Positions 1 through 8,208 of a stretch of 50,732 nucleotides of DNA are shown in pieces (position 1 is the first letter of the stretch; each line of letters begins with the position of its first letter). The position numbers were made by a program, and so were the translations under genes. The DNA lies in assembly GCA_018712785.1 (NCBI GenBank), contig DVGK01000081.1, positions 1 to 50,732 on the forward strand, in the 5' to 3' direction. The notes beneath the pieces are model-generated. The model was not told the origin of the DNA and ran no database searches. It saw nothing but the letters and a program-made list of their open reading frames with translations. This DNA is from Candidatus Choladousia intestinavium (GTDB lineage: Bacteria; Bacillota; Clostridia; Lachnospirales; Lachnospiraceae).

Positions 1-2
1 TA

Positions 3-107
3 TCCATTGATTCTTATTTGCAGCAGGTGGTACGAGGATTTATCATTGGAGTGGCTGTGATCTGGGATATTTATTCCAAGAAGAAAAAGACATATAAAAA
101 AGGCTGA
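3..107 (+). CDS. C-terminal fragment of a sugar ABC transporter permease
   Basis: Only the last 34 codons of this gene are in the window; it enters from the left edge and ends at a TGA. The visible tail reads as the final membrane segment (VVRGFIIGVAVIWDIY) followed by a Lys-rich cytoplasmic end (SKKKKTYKKG). This ending is typical of RbsC/YjfF-type permeases of carbohydrate ABC importers (BPD_transp_2 family). The next gene downstream is a periplasmic-type sugar-binding protein, which supports the assignment. The substrate is unknown. Confidence is limited by the short fragment. Confidence 0.6.
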   Translation, partial: SIDSYLQQVVRGFIIGVAVIWDIYSKKKKTYKKG

Positions 108-108
108 A

Positions 109-130
109 CATAAGGCTGAAAAGGCTTATG
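109..130 (+). promoter_or_regulatory. Small stem-loop between permease and binding-protein gene
   Basis: CATAAG (109-114) pairs with CTTATG (125-130) around a 10-nt loop. It is too weak and lacks a T-run to be a terminator. Such intercistronic hairpins often stabilise or dose the binding-protein mRNA; that role is inferred here. Confidence 0.35.
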
Positions 131-168
131 GATAAATTTATTATATCATTTTAAAGGAGGGTTTTACT

Positions 169-1179
169 ATGAAGAAGCTGAGAAAAGGATTGGCGCTGGT
201 GCTGGCGTCTGCAATGACATTGTCTCTTGGTATGGGGATGACCGGAAACGCCGAGGAAGAAAAATACAGTGTCGCTCTGATTGTACGAAACGCAGGTGAC
301 AGCTTTGTTGCCCGAATTATGGATTCCTTTGAGGCAGAAGCAAAAAACTATGAGGATCTGTTCACGTTAGAAATTTTAGATGCTCAGGCGGACAGTGATA
401 AGCAGAACAATCTGATCGAAACCTGTATAACCAAAGGCTATGATTGTATTATTGTACAGCCCAACGATGGAAATCTTCAGCTTCCCTACTGCCAGCAGGC
501 CCTGGATGCCGGAATTAAGGTGATCACTACCAATGCCGGAATCCGGGAACTGGAAGGCGGCTCTTGGGTAGATGCGGATCCTTATGAGCAGGGGAAAGTT
601 TTAGCTGATCTGGCGGTAGAGCAGGCACCTGAAAATGCAAGAACTGTATTTTTGTCCTGTAATCCGGGGAACCTCCATACAGAGTCCAGACTGCAGGCCT
701 ACAATGAAATCTATCTGGAGGAGCGCCCGGATGTGGAGCTTCTGGCAGAGAAGATTACAGACCGGGAGGATCAGGCTACTTTCATGGCAACAATGGAAGA
801 CTGGGTGCAGTCTTATGGAGATATTGATGTGGTGATGACGATCGGTGATGTACTTGCACTTTCCTGCTATGAGGTGGTAAAGGATAATCCGGACTATGAT
901 GATACGCTTTTCTACGGTGTAGATGGAATCCCGGAGGCTCTTCTGGCGATTAAGCAGGGACATATGACCGCAACTGTAATGCAGGATACAGATGAGATGG
1001 CCAGACTGAACCTGGATGCGGCTGCAAAACTTCTTACAGGTGAAGAAGAAGTGATCGAGGCTGAAATGGAAGCGATTCTGATTACAGAAGAGAATGTAGA
1101 CGAATATCTTGACCTGTATGTAGAAAAAGGAGCTCTTACCCAGGAAGAAGTAGACGCTGTAAGGGCAGAAGCAGAATAG
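169..1179 (+). CDS. Sugar ABC transporter substrate-binding protein (Peripla_BP_4 type)
   Basis: This 336-residue protein should capture a sugar outside the membrane and deliver it to the permease whose tail lies just upstream. It has an N-terminal signal sequence (Lys-rich start, hydrophobic residues about 8-25). The mature part follows the ribose/galactose-binding fold with the family blocks YSVALIVRNAGDSFVARI, IIVQPND, VITTNAG and FYGVDGIPEALLAIKQG. The start is fixed by AAAGGAGG a few bases before the ATG. The signal region has no cysteine, so there is no lipobox, although binding proteins of Gram-positive bacteria are usually lipoproteins; the segment GNAEEE looks like a signal peptidase I site. 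A perfect stem terminator follows. The substrate cannot be deduced. Confidence 0.85.
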   Translation: MKKLRKGLALVLASAMTLSLGMGMTGNAEEEKYSVALIVRNAGDSFVARIMDSFEAEAKNYEDLFTLEILDAQADSDKQNNLIETCITKGYDCIIVQPNDGNLQLPYCQQALDAGIKVITTNAGIRELEGGSWVDADPYEQGKVLADLAVEQAPENARTVFLSCNPGNLHTESRLQAYNEIYLEERPDVELLAEKITDREDQATFMATMEDWVQSYGDIDVVMTIGDVLALSCYEVVKDNPDYDDTLFYGVDGIPEALLAIKQGHMTATVMQDTDEMARLNLDAAAKLLTGEEEVIEAEMEAILITEENVDEYLDLYVEKGALTQEEVDAVRAEAE

Positions 1180-1215
1180 AAAATTAAAAAATTTTCTCCT
1201 TTTAAAGTACCCCGC

Positions 1216-1247
1216 GCCGCACGCTCATCAGAGCGTGCGGCATTTCT
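1216..1247 (+). terminator. Rho-independent terminator after the binding-protein gene
   Basis: GCCGCACGCTC (1216-1226) and GAGCGTGCGGC (1231-1241) form a perfect 11-bp stem with loop ATCA, followed by ATTTCTT. Confidence 0.85.
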
Positions 1248-1324
1248 TATCTAATATTTACCAGAATTTTACCTGCCCGCTCTTTTGATTTTTACATACA
1301 TCCAATAAAATTTTTTTGGTAACA

Positions 1325-1370
1325 GCGCCACGGCCGGGCAAAGACAAGGATGAAGAACCGGCTGCGGCGC
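1325..1370 (+). promoter_or_regulatory. Large GC-rich hairpin in the phosphatase leader
   Basis: GCGCCACGGCCGG (1325-1337) pairs at 12 of 13 positions with CCGGCTGCGGCGC (1358-1370) around a 20-nt purine-rich loop. A weak promoter-like pair, TTGATT (1285-1290) and TAAAAT (1306-1311), precedes it with a short 15-bp spacer. No T-run follows, so it is probably a 5' UTR structure of the alkaline phosphatase mRNA and not a terminator. The function is unknown. Confidence 0.45.
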
Positions 1371-1400
1371 CAAAACAAACTAATTTTGGAGGAAAAGTAT

Positions 1401-2969
1401 ATGAAAAAGAAATTGGTGGCAACTCTGCTGGCAGCGATGACAGTAATGTCTTCTATGACTGTAGGCGTACAGGCGGCAGAGACAACAGAAGCGGCAGGAG
1501 TACCCAAGTATGTATTTCTGTTCATCGGTGACGGAATGAGCTACCCCCAGATTCAGCTGACAAATTACTTCTTAAGCGCCAATGCCAACGCGGAGAACGC
1601 TGAGACAGTAACAGTAGAGGGTGAGGAGCAGACGATTCTCAGCAGCCAGAACAATTTGAATATGATGAATTTCCCGGTTGCAGGATCTGCGCAGACGTAT
1701 GACAGTACCTCTTTCGCACCGGATTCCGCGTCTACCGCTACTTCCATTGCCACAGGACATAAGACCTGGAGCGGAAGCATTAATGTCAGTGAAGACTTTA
1801 CGGAAGAATATGAGACGATCGCTGAGAAGCTGAAAGCGCAGAAGGATTATAAGATCGGTATTCTTTCCAGCGTAAACCTGAACCATGCGACTCCGGCAGC
1901 TTTCTATGCTCATCAGGCATCCAGAAACAGCTACTATGAGATCGGCCTTGAGCTGATTGAAAGTGATTTTGACTACTTTGCAGGAGGCGCTCTTTTAAGT
2001 CCCACAGGAAGCGAAGAGGATCAGCAGGATCTGTATGAGCTGGCTGAAGAGGCAGGCTACACAGTTGTGAAAACTCAGGCAGAGGCAGAGGCTCTTACTG
2101 CAGATTCCGGCAAGGCCATCGTCATTGACGAGCACCTGGCAGACAGCGATGCTATGTCTTATGAAGTAGACCGTCAGGAAGGAGAATGGGCCCTGGCTGA
2201 TTACGTACAGAAGGGAATTGAAGTGCTGGACAATGAGACAGGCTTTTTCATGATGGTAGAAGGCGGCAAGATTGACTGGGCATGTCATGCGAATGACGCG
2301 GCATCCACGATTAAAGATACCATTGCTCTGGACAACGCTGTGGCAGAGGCTGTTGAATTCTACAATGAGCATCCCGATGAGACTCTGATTATCGTAACCG
2401 GCGACCATGAGACGGGTGGTCTGACCATCGGATATGCGGGAACAGATTACGACACATTCCTTACCAATATGAATACCCAGAAGATTTCCTATGCGAAGTT
2501 TGATTCTGATTATGTAACTGGCTATAAAGAGAACGGAACAGATTTTGAGACTGTTATGCAGGATGTGACAGAGCTCTTCGGACTTTCCGCACCTGTATCT
2601 GAGGAGGAAGCTTCCAATCAGAAGGACAGCGCGGATCTGCATCCTGAGTCAACCAATGAAGGCGCTCTGGTGATGACCCAGTATGAGTACGATCTGCTGC
2701 AGGAGGCTTATGAAACCACTATGTCCAGAACAGGAGAAGAGGAAGAGTTCGGACAGGAAGAATACATCAAATACGGCAGCTATGAGCCTCTTACCGTTAC
2801 CATTACTCATATTCTGAATAATAAGAGCGGTATCAACTTTGGTTCTTATGCCCATACCGGACTGCCTGTAGAGGTTCTGGTTCAGGGTATTGGATGCGAA
2901 ACCTTTGACGGATACTATGACAATACAGAAATCTTCCAGAAGCTGGCAGCTTTGACAGGAGTAGAGTAA
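1401..2969 (+). CDS. phoA: Secreted alkaline phosphatase
   Basis: This 522-residue phosphomonoesterase should release phosphate from organic esters outside the cell. After an N-terminal signal peptide ending near VQA, the alkaline phosphatase signatures appear in order: FIGDGMSYPQ (about residue 43, metal-binding Asp), PDSASTATSIATGHKT (about residue 107, nucleophilic Ser), EGGKIDWACHANDA (about 290-300, metal ligands), TGDHETGGL (about 334) and YAHTGLPV (about 483, the last metal-binding His). All catalytic positions I can recognise are intact. The ATG at 1401 is chosen because TTTTGGAGG lies directly upstream and it gives a clean signal peptide; a longer reading frame from 1350 has no ribosome site and would bury it. 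No Pho box was recognised. A YibE/F gene follows after 15 bases. Confidence 0.93.
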   Translation: MKKKLVATLLAAMTVMSSMTVGVQAAETTEAAGVPKYVFLFIGDGMSYPQIQLTNYFLSANANAENAETVTVEGEEQTILSSQNNLNMMNFPVAGSAQTYDSTSFAPDSASTATSIATGHKTWSGSINVSEDFTEEYETIAEKLKAQKDYKIGILSSVNLNHATPAAFYAHQASRNSYYEIGLELIESDFDYFAGGALLSPTGSEEDQQDLYELAEEAGYTVVKTQAEAEALTADSGKAIVIDEHLADSDAMSYEVDRQEGEWALADYVQKGIEVLDNETGFFMMVEGGKIDWACHANDAASTIKDTIALDNAVAEAVEFYNEHPDETLIIVTGDHETGGLTIGYAGTDYDTFLTNMNTQKISYAKFDSDYVTGYKENGTDFETVMQDVTELFGLSAPVSEEEASNQKDSADLHPESTNEGALVMTQYEYDLLQEAYETTMSRTGEEEEFGQEEYIKYGSYEPLTVTITHILNNKSGINFGSYAHTGLPVEVLVQGIGCETFDGYYDNTEIFQKLAALTGVE

Positions 2970-2984
2970 GGGGAAAATTTGAGA

Positions 2985-4169
2985 ATGAAGAGTGTTTTTT
3001 TCCAGAAACAGAAATCAACACTCCTGATGGTTCTTATCGGTATTATACTGATCGGCATCCTCATGGCCATACCCACTGGCTTTGAGGATGCCTTGATTTA
3101 TCAGGGGTCAGAGCGGGCCATCGGCCTGGTAACAGAAGTAGATAACTCGGCAATCATTACAAGTGGGATGATTCAGTCAGGAGAGCAGTCCTGTAAAATG
3201 ATCATTCAGAACGGAACCTTTAAAGGACAGGAAATTACGGGAGTAAACTTTCTGAGCGGCTCCCTGGAACAGGACAAGATTTATCAGGAAGGGGACCGGG
3301 CCTTCGTGCGCATCAGCGTCAATGGGGATGAGATATCTTCCTGTGTTATGTCGGATCACTTCAGGCTGGATAAGGAAGTGATTCTCTTTGCCGCATTTAT
3401 TGTGATTCTCATCGCGGTGGCCGGAAAGAAAGGCGTTTTAGCGCTTTTTTCTTTTGTGATCACCATTTTATCAATATGGAAAATTCTGGTGCCTTCCTAC
3501 CTGAGAGGCTATTCTCCGGTCTGGATCGGACTTTTGATTACAGTATTTATCACCCTGGTGATTATTTTCTTTGTCTATGGATTTGAGAGAAGGACGATTA
3601 CCGCTTCCATGGGAGCTCTCCTGGGGATTCTGACCACCTGTATCCTGGGAATCTTCTTTACGGATCTGTTTAAGATTCACGGGGCCGTAATGCCGGATTC
3701 AGAGTCCCTCCTCTACAGCGGATTCCGGGATTTGGATCTGACCGCGATCTTTATGAGCAGTATTTTTATCGGGGCATCAGGAGCGATGATTGATCTGGCG
3801 GTGGATATTACGTCGGCGGTTCATGAGGTGATAGAGAAGAAACCGGATATCTCATGGAGGGAGGCATCCATCTCCGGGATGCACGTAGCCAGGGCGGCTA
3901 TGGGAACTATGACAACGACCCTGCTGCTGGCGTACTCAGGAGGCTATATTACTTCCCTCATGGTTTATATGGCACAGGGAACCCCCATCGACCATATTCT
4001 GAATTATAAGTATGTGGCTTCGGAGATTCTGGATACAGTTGTGGGAAGCTTCGGGCTGGTTACAGTGGCGCCTTTTACAGCGCTGGTGGCCGGGCTGATT
4101 CTGACAAGAGGGAAAAAACACCGCGAGAACCCGGCGGAAGCAACAGAAAATCTAAAAGAAAATATGTAG
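2985..4169 (+). CDS. YibE/F-family multi-pass membrane protein
   Basis: This protein of about 394 residues matches the YibE/F family (COG5438), whose molecular role is not established. A membrane segment near residues 10-28 is followed by an extracytoplasmic domain of roughly 90 residues (EVDNSAIITSGMIQSGEQSC region). Seven or so further membrane helices then cover residues 125-380, with the family hallmarks FIGASGAMIDLAVDITSAVHE and GMHVARAAMGTMTTTLLLAYSGGY. An AAGGGG sits at 2968-2973. A TTG at 2979 would also be a legal start (spacing 5); the ATG at 2985 (spacing 11) is preferred by codon. It is only 15 bases after the phosphatase stop, so the two are probably co-transcribed, and a strong terminator follows. 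Confidence 0.85.
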   Translation: MKSVFFQKQKSTLLMVLIGIILIGILMAIPTGFEDALIYQGSERAIGLVTEVDNSAIITSGMIQSGEQSCKMIIQNGTFKGQEITGVNFLSGSLEQDKIYQEGDRAFVRISVNGDEISSCVMSDHFRLDKEVILFAAFIVILIAVAGKKGVLALFSFVITILSIWKILVPSYLRGYSPVWIGLLITVFITLVIIFFVYGFERRTITASMGALLGILTTCILGIFFTDLFKIHGAVMPDSESLLYSGFRDLDLTAIFMSSIFIGASGAMIDLAVDITSAVHEVIEKKPDISWREASISGMHVARAAMGTMTTTLLLAYSGGYITSLMVYMAQGTPIDHILNYKYVASEILDTVVGSFGLVTVAPFTALVAGLILTRGKKHRENPAEATENLKENM

Positions 4170-4177
4170 CATAATCG

Positions 4178-4207
4178 GGCAGCGTAAGTGAGGACGCTGC
4201 CTTTTTT
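4178..4207 (+). terminator. Rho-independent terminator after the YibE/F gene
   Basis: GGCAGCGT (4178-4185) pairs perfectly with ACGCTGCC (4194-4201), followed by six T. Confidence 0.88.
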
Positions 4208-4309
4208 GCACCGGAATTTCCAGGTCTCCCGCAGATAAACCATGGTTCTTCCCATCTGTCTGAAGACATATGAATGGTTTCCAGAAATCTGATTGTCTAC
4301 TACAAGAAA

Positions 4310-4338
4310 TTGACATTTTGGTTTGGGTGATGTACTGT
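4310..4338 (+). promoter_or_regulatory. Probable sigma-A promoter for the ribonucleotide reductase gene
   Basis: A perfect TTGACA (4310-4315) is followed 17 bp later by TACTGT (4333-4338). An alternating T/A stretch over and after the -10 (4336-4349) is loosely reminiscent of an NrdR box, but I cannot match the consensus well enough to call it. Confidence 0.5.
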
Positions 4339-4421
4339 ATATGGTATATGCGAACCCGGGAACCGCAAAACGCAAAAAAGGGCAGTGTGGCTCTCCCGGG
4401 ATCTGCGGAAATCAGAATAAA

Positions 4422-4444
4422 AGCCGGAGGGCAGACTTCCGGCT
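4422..4444 (+). promoter_or_regulatory. Hairpin just upstream of the nrdJ ribosome binding site
   Basis: AGCCGGA (4422-4428) pairs with TCCGGCT (4438-4444), ending four bases before AGGAGG. Two CCCGGG words near 4356 and 4395 suggest more structure in this leader of about 115 nt. No B12-box sequence was found on the coding strand. Confidence 0.4.
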
Positions 4445-4460
4445 GCTAGGAGGTCTACAG

Positions 4461-6803
4461 ATGAATGTACGAAAACGCAGCGGGAAGGTCGTTCCCTTTG
4501 ACGCTGATTTTATTTCCCGGGCCATTGCCCTGGCTTCTGCGGCGGCAGGAGAGCATGATGAAGATGCGATCCGGGAGATTACGGAGGCCGTAACCGCCAA
4601 ACTGCAGGAGCGCAGGGAGGAAATCTGGGATATCGAAACCATACAGGATACGGTGGAGGAGACCCTGTTTGAAAAGCACCAGTATCAGACCGCTAAGGCT
4701 TACATCCTGTACCGGATGGAAAAAGAGAAAGAACGCCTTGCGGGAGGGCAGAAGGAGGGGCTTCTGAAGCGGGAATTTTTAAGTCCCTACAAGCATGCGC
4801 CCAATCCCATGGAACAGCTGGGAGCCTTTGTGTACACCCGCACATACTCCAGATATCTTCCGGAGCTGGGGCGCCGGGAATTCTGGTGGGAGACGGTCCG
4901 CAGAGCTGTGGAGTATAACTGTTCTCTGGCTCCCACATCCCGGGAGGAGGCGGAGAAGCTGTATGATAATGTTTACCATATGCGCCAGTTCCTTTCGGGA
5001 CGGACGCTCTGGGTGGGAGGTACGCCGGTGGCGGAACAGTACCCCATGGCAAACTATAACTGCGCTTTTACCGTGATCGACAGCTTCGACGCCTACCACG
5101 ATCTGTTCTACCTGCTGATGGTGGGAAGCGGCGTGGGTGTACGGGTGCTCAAGTCAGATGCCGAGAAGCTGCCGCCGGTCCGGACTGACCTGGAGATTCT
5201 TCACAAATCTTATGATCCCTGTCCTGCGGGGGACAGGCTGGAATATACGGATCTTACCTTTTCAAGAGATACCGTTACCCTGACTGTAGGGGATTCAAAG
5301 GAAGGATGGGCTCAGGCGCTGACTCATTATTTTGATCTTCTGACCAACAGCGAGTACAGAAAGATCCACCGGATGATAATTGTGTATGATTCTATCCGTC
5401 CCAGAGGAGAGCGGCTGAAGACTTTTGGAGGCACAGCCAGCGGCTACGGTTCCATGATGACCATGCTGGATAAGATTCACAAAGTGGTGGGAACGGCAGG
5501 AAAGCGGGAAGGAGAAGAGTGGACCAGGCTCCGCCCTATTGACCTTCTGGATATTGCTAATATTATAGGAGAAAATGTGGTTTCCGGCGGTGTGCGCCGT
5601 ACTTCGGAAATCGGACTGATTGACGCGGAAGATGAAACGTGTATTCAGGCTAAGGGGCATTTATACCGTCAGGTAAACGGACGCTGGGAGATTGACAAAA
5701 AGATTTCCCATCGGCAGATGAGCAATAATTCCATTTATTACCGGAAGAAACCGTCCAGAGAGAAGCTTCACTGGCATCTGCAGCAGATGCGGTATTCCGG
5801 GGAGCCGGGCTGGATCAACGAGGAGGCGGGAGCTAAGAGGCGGCCTAACTTTAACGGCTGCAATCCATGCGGGGAAATTCTCCTGGACAGCCGGGGACTG
5901 TGCAATCTTACTACATTGAATGTGATGGGCTTTGTAAAGGACGGTGTCCTGGATCGGAAGGGACTGATGGAGGCCCAGCGGCTTTCTGCCCGGGCTGGCT
6001 ACAGGATGACCTGCCGTGAACTGGAAATGCACGCCTGGAACGCGGTTCAGCAGAGAGACCGCCTTCTGGGGTGCTCTCTGACCGGCTGGCAGGATATGGT
6101 AAACGCTACAGATATGTCCAGGGAGGAGCAGACAGCGCTTCTGTCTGAATTGAGGGAGACCGCCCACCAGGCGGCAAAGGAAATCGCGGACCGGCTGGGG
6201 GGAAAAGAGCCCCTTCTGGTAACCACCATTAAGCCTGAAGGAACCTTGTCCCTTCTGCCGACGGTATCCAGCGGCGTTCATTATTCCCATTCTCCTTATT
6301 ATATTCGCCGGGTAAGAATCAACGCCGCGGATCCTCTCTGCAAGGTATGTGAGGACCTGGGCTACCCTGTATTCCCGGAGGTGGGACAGGATCCGGAGGA
6401 CCCCACAACTAAGGTGGTGGAATTTCCGGTTAAGGCCCCGGCCGGAAGGGTAAAAGGTGATGTATCCGCCGTGGAGCAGCTGGAGAATTACAAAATGTTC
6501 ATGAAATATTATGTGGATCACAACTGTTCCATCACGGTTCACGTAAGAGACCATGAGTGGGACGATGTGGAGCAGTGGGTCTGGGATAACTGGGAGGACG
6601 TTGTGGCTCTGTCTTTCCTGAGCTATGATGACAGCTTTTATGAAATGATGCCTTACGAGGCGATTGAGGAGGAAGAGTATGAGCGGCGCAAAGCGGCTCT
6701 GAAGCCTTTTAATCCATCCCTGCTTTCACGATATGAGCGGGAAGAGATGGAACTGGACGCGGGAGATTCGGAGTGCGCTAACGGGGTCTGCCCGGTAAGG
6801 TAA
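4461..6803 (+). CDS. nrdJ: Adenosylcobalamin-dependent ribonucleoside-triphosphate reductase (class II, monomeric)
   Basis: This 780-residue enzyme reduces ribonucleotides to deoxyribonucleotides using a B12-generated thiyl radical, giving oxygen-independent DNA precursor supply. Residues 1-90 form an ATP-cone (MNVRKRSGKVVPFDADF start). The catalytic barrel carries NCAFTVIDSF, LLMVGSGVGVRV, the radical motif NPCGEILL (Cys about residue 470, as in Lactobacillus leichmannii RTPR), GLCNLTTLNV and TTIKPEGTLSLLPTVSSGVH (about 588). The tail ends in CANGVCPVR, the cysteine pair that re-reduces the active site. The size fits the RTPR type (about 740 residues plus extension). The start at 4461 follows AGGAGG; an upstream in-frame reading from 4323 lacks a ribosome site. 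It is a single-gene unit, with its own promoter and terminator. Confidence 0.93.
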   Translation: MNVRKRSGKVVPFDADFISRAIALASAAAGEHDEDAIREITEAVTAKLQERREEIWDIETIQDTVEETLFEKHQYQTAKAYILYRMEKEKERLAGGQKEGLLKREFLSPYKHAPNPMEQLGAFVYTRTYSRYLPELGRREFWWETVRRAVEYNCSLAPTSREEAEKLYDNVYHMRQFLSGRTLWVGGTPVAEQYPMANYNCAFTVIDSFDAYHDLFYLLMVGSGVGVRVLKSDAEKLPPVRTDLEILHKSYDPCPAGDRLEYTDLTFSRDTVTLTVGDSKEGWAQALTHYFDLLTNSEYRKIHRMIIVYDSIRPRGERLKTFGGTASGYGSMMTMLDKIHKVVGTAGKREGEEWTRLRPIDLLDIANIIGENVVSGGVRRTSEIGLIDAEDETCIQAKGHLYRQVNGRWEIDKKISHRQMSNNSIYYRKKPSREKLHWHLQQMRYSGEPGWINEEAGAKRRPNFNGCNPCGEILLDSRGLCNLTTLNVMGFVKDGVLDRKGLMEAQRLSARAGYRMTCRELEMHAWNAVQQRDRLLGCSLTGWQDMVNATDMSREEQTALLSELRETAHQAAKEIADRLGGKEPLLVTTIKPEGTLSLLPTVSSGVHYSHSPYYIRRVRINAADPLCKVCEDLGYPVFPEVGQDPEDPTTKVVEFPVKAPAGRVKGDVSAVEQLENYKMFMKYYVDHNCSITVHVRDHEWDDVEQWVWDNWEDVVALSFLSYDDSFYEMMPYEAIEEEEYERRKAALKPFNPSLLSRYEREEMELDAGDSECANGVCPVR

Positions 6804-6843
6804 TCAGCAGTTTTGAAAAAAATTGCAAAACAGAAAAGAGACG

Positions 6844-6885
6844 GCCTGCAGAAAGAGGATGACGATCCTTCTGCGGGCTGTTTTT
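6844..6885 (+). terminator. Rho-independent terminator after nrdJ
   Basis: GCCTGCAGAA (6844-6853) pairs with TTCTGCGGGC (one G-T), with a nested AGGAT/ATCCT stem and GACG loop. TGTTTTT follows. Confidence 0.85.
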
Positions 6886-6960
6886 ATGGTTATCGGGTAA
6901 TGAGAAATTTGCAAAGGATAGTGGGTTTCGTAAGAAAAAGCAAAAAAACGCAAGATAAGA

Positions 6961-6989
6961 TTGATTTTTTGTGCAATTAGAGTTATGAT
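6961..6989 (+). promoter_or_regulatory. Promoter of the DeoR regulator gene
   Basis: TTGATT (6961-6966), a 17-bp spacer and TATGAT (6984-6989). It lies about 118 bases before the GTG start of the regulator. Confidence 0.65.
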
Positions 6990-7106
6990 AAGAACAGTGA
7001 AAGAGTGAAAATACTAATAAAATACAAGAATAAAGAAGCTTAACTGGGTGAAATGCACAATGGTGAATTGGGGGATTGTGAAATATAGACCTGGGAGAGA
7101 GAAAAA

Positions 7107-7895
7107 GTGTTTTCAGAAGAGAGAAAAGAAAAAATTTTGGAATTTGTTGAACGGCGAAATGCTGTGAAAGTCTCCGAGTTAAGTGATCTGCTTCAGATTT
7201 CAGAGGTGACAGTCCGCAGAGATCTGGATGAACTTCACAATGAAAAGAAACTGGTACGAACCCACGGAGGAGCCATGGCCTTGAAGCATGACCGGTATAA
7301 TCTTCCGTGTGTGGAACAGGCTGTAAGACAGATTGAAGAGAAACAGAAGATTGCCAGAAGCGCTATCCAGTACATTTCAGATAACGATGTGATTCTCATG
7401 GATGACTCGTCTACGGTGCAGGAGCTGGCGAAGCTGGTGGCAGGAGGCAGATTTGAGAATCTGACAGTGGTAACGATTTCCATACCGGTAGTGAATATTC
7501 TGCTGACCAACAAGGATATACACGTGGTAATTGTCGGAGGCGATGTGGATCCGGGGATGAATTCCGTGCTGGGAAGCATGGTACACAGGATGCTGAGTGA
7601 GATGAGCGCGGATAAGTGTTTTCTGGGCATTAACGGTGTGCAGGAGGACGGAAGCCTTTCCACCATTTGCTATGAGCAGATGATGACGAAACAGATGATC
7701 CTGGGAGCGGCCAGGCAGCGCTTTATTCTGGCTGACCATACGAAGTTCGGACACTCTGCCTTTGTGAAGGTGGAGGAAGCGTCGGGAGGAGTGGATTTCC
7801 TTATCACGGACAGGAGAATTTCGGGATTTGATTACACAGGACTTGAAAGTTCCCTGAATCTGGTGGTTGCGGAGGATGAAGAGGAAAACTGTTAA
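7107..7895 (+). CDS. DeoR-family transcriptional regulator
   Basis: This 262-residue repressor-type protein should control the sugar importer genes that follow. Residues 1-57 form the DeoR winged helix (EERKEKILEFVERRNAVKVSEL, then ISEVTVRRDLDEL and RTHGGA, which is the family signature). The C-terminal DeoRC effector domain shows DDSSTVQELAKLV, VIVGGDVDP and FILADHTKFG, the phosphosugar-binding fold shared with ribose-5-phosphate isomerase A. Such regulators usually sense a phosphorylated sugar intermediate. The start is a GTG preceded by GGGAGAG. It stands alone between its own promoter and the next strong promoter, both on the same strand. Confidence 0.92.
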   Translation: MFSEERKEKILEFVERRNAVKVSELSDLLQISEVTVRRDLDELHNEKKLVRTHGGAMALKHDRYNLPCVEQAVRQIEEKQKIARSAIQYISDNDVILMDDSSTVQELAKLVAGGRFENLTVVTISIPVVNILLTNKDIHVVIVGGDVDPGMNSVLGSMVHRMLSEMSADKCFLGINGVQEDGSLSTICYEQMMTKQMILGAARQRFILADHTKFGHSAFVKVEEASGGVDFLITDRRISGFDYTGLESSLNLVVAEDEEENC

Positions 7896-7982
7896 ATTGG
7901 ACAAAATAACTTTCAGGAAACCGTAGAGAAAGAAAGTTTCTTGTAAGGTTTAAATAAAAAAGAAAGAAATTTACATATTTTA

Positions 7983-8011
7983 TTGACAGACTGATTAAAA
8001 CGTGGTATAAA
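7983..8011 (+). promoter_or_regulatory. Strong promoter of the sugar importer operon
   Basis: TTGACA (7983-7988), exactly 17 bp, then TATAAA (8006-8011). It would give a 5' UTR of about 190 nt before the binding-protein start. Confidence 0.75.
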
Positions 8012-8208
8012 GAAATACAGAAAGAGAAAAAAAGAAAACAAAAGAAAAAGAAAAGGAAAAACCTGGAAGAAGGGGCGGAAACAAAAGAAAAAATCAAAAA
8101 AATGATCAAAAACGAAACATAACAATTTTGTATAGTGTCAGCGTTCTGCATCTTTGCGATGAGAAGCTGATCATTATAAATAAAAAAAAGATTAGGAGGA
8201 TAACAAAA
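8012..8208 (+). other. Purine-rich 5' UTR of the binding-protein gene
   Basis: From about 8013 to 8120 the coding strand is almost entirely A and G, with runs of AAAAG and GAAA. It ends in a mixed segment and the ribosome site TTAGGAGG before the ATG at 8209. No open frame with a ribosome site is present. The 7896-7982 part upstream of the promoter holds no gene; it contains AAGAAAGTTTCTT near 7930, a possible operator for the DeoR protein. Confidence 0.5.

Noticed and set aside
601..963. Long open frames opposite or overlapping real genes (for example 601-963, 1995-2642, 5661-6554, 10913-11875, 42891-43859)
   Set aside because: They lie fully inside well-supported genes, have no ribosome sites or recognisable domains, and look like frame shadows of the coding strand.
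1334..1349. Shared 16-mer (CCGGGCAAAG-CAAGG, one mismatch) with 50528-50543
   Set aside because: A one-mismatch 16-mer match is expected by chance several times in a window this size, and the flanks do not align.
4218..4240. Possible B12-box-like word on the minus strand (GGGAGACCTGG)
   Set aside because: It is on the wrong strand for nrdJ and lacks the other cobalamin riboswitch segments around it.
7922..7945. AAGAAAGTTTCTT as a catabolite-response (cre) site
   Set aside because: It lacks the central CG and flanking pattern of the cre consensus; it is mentioned only as a possible DeoR operator.
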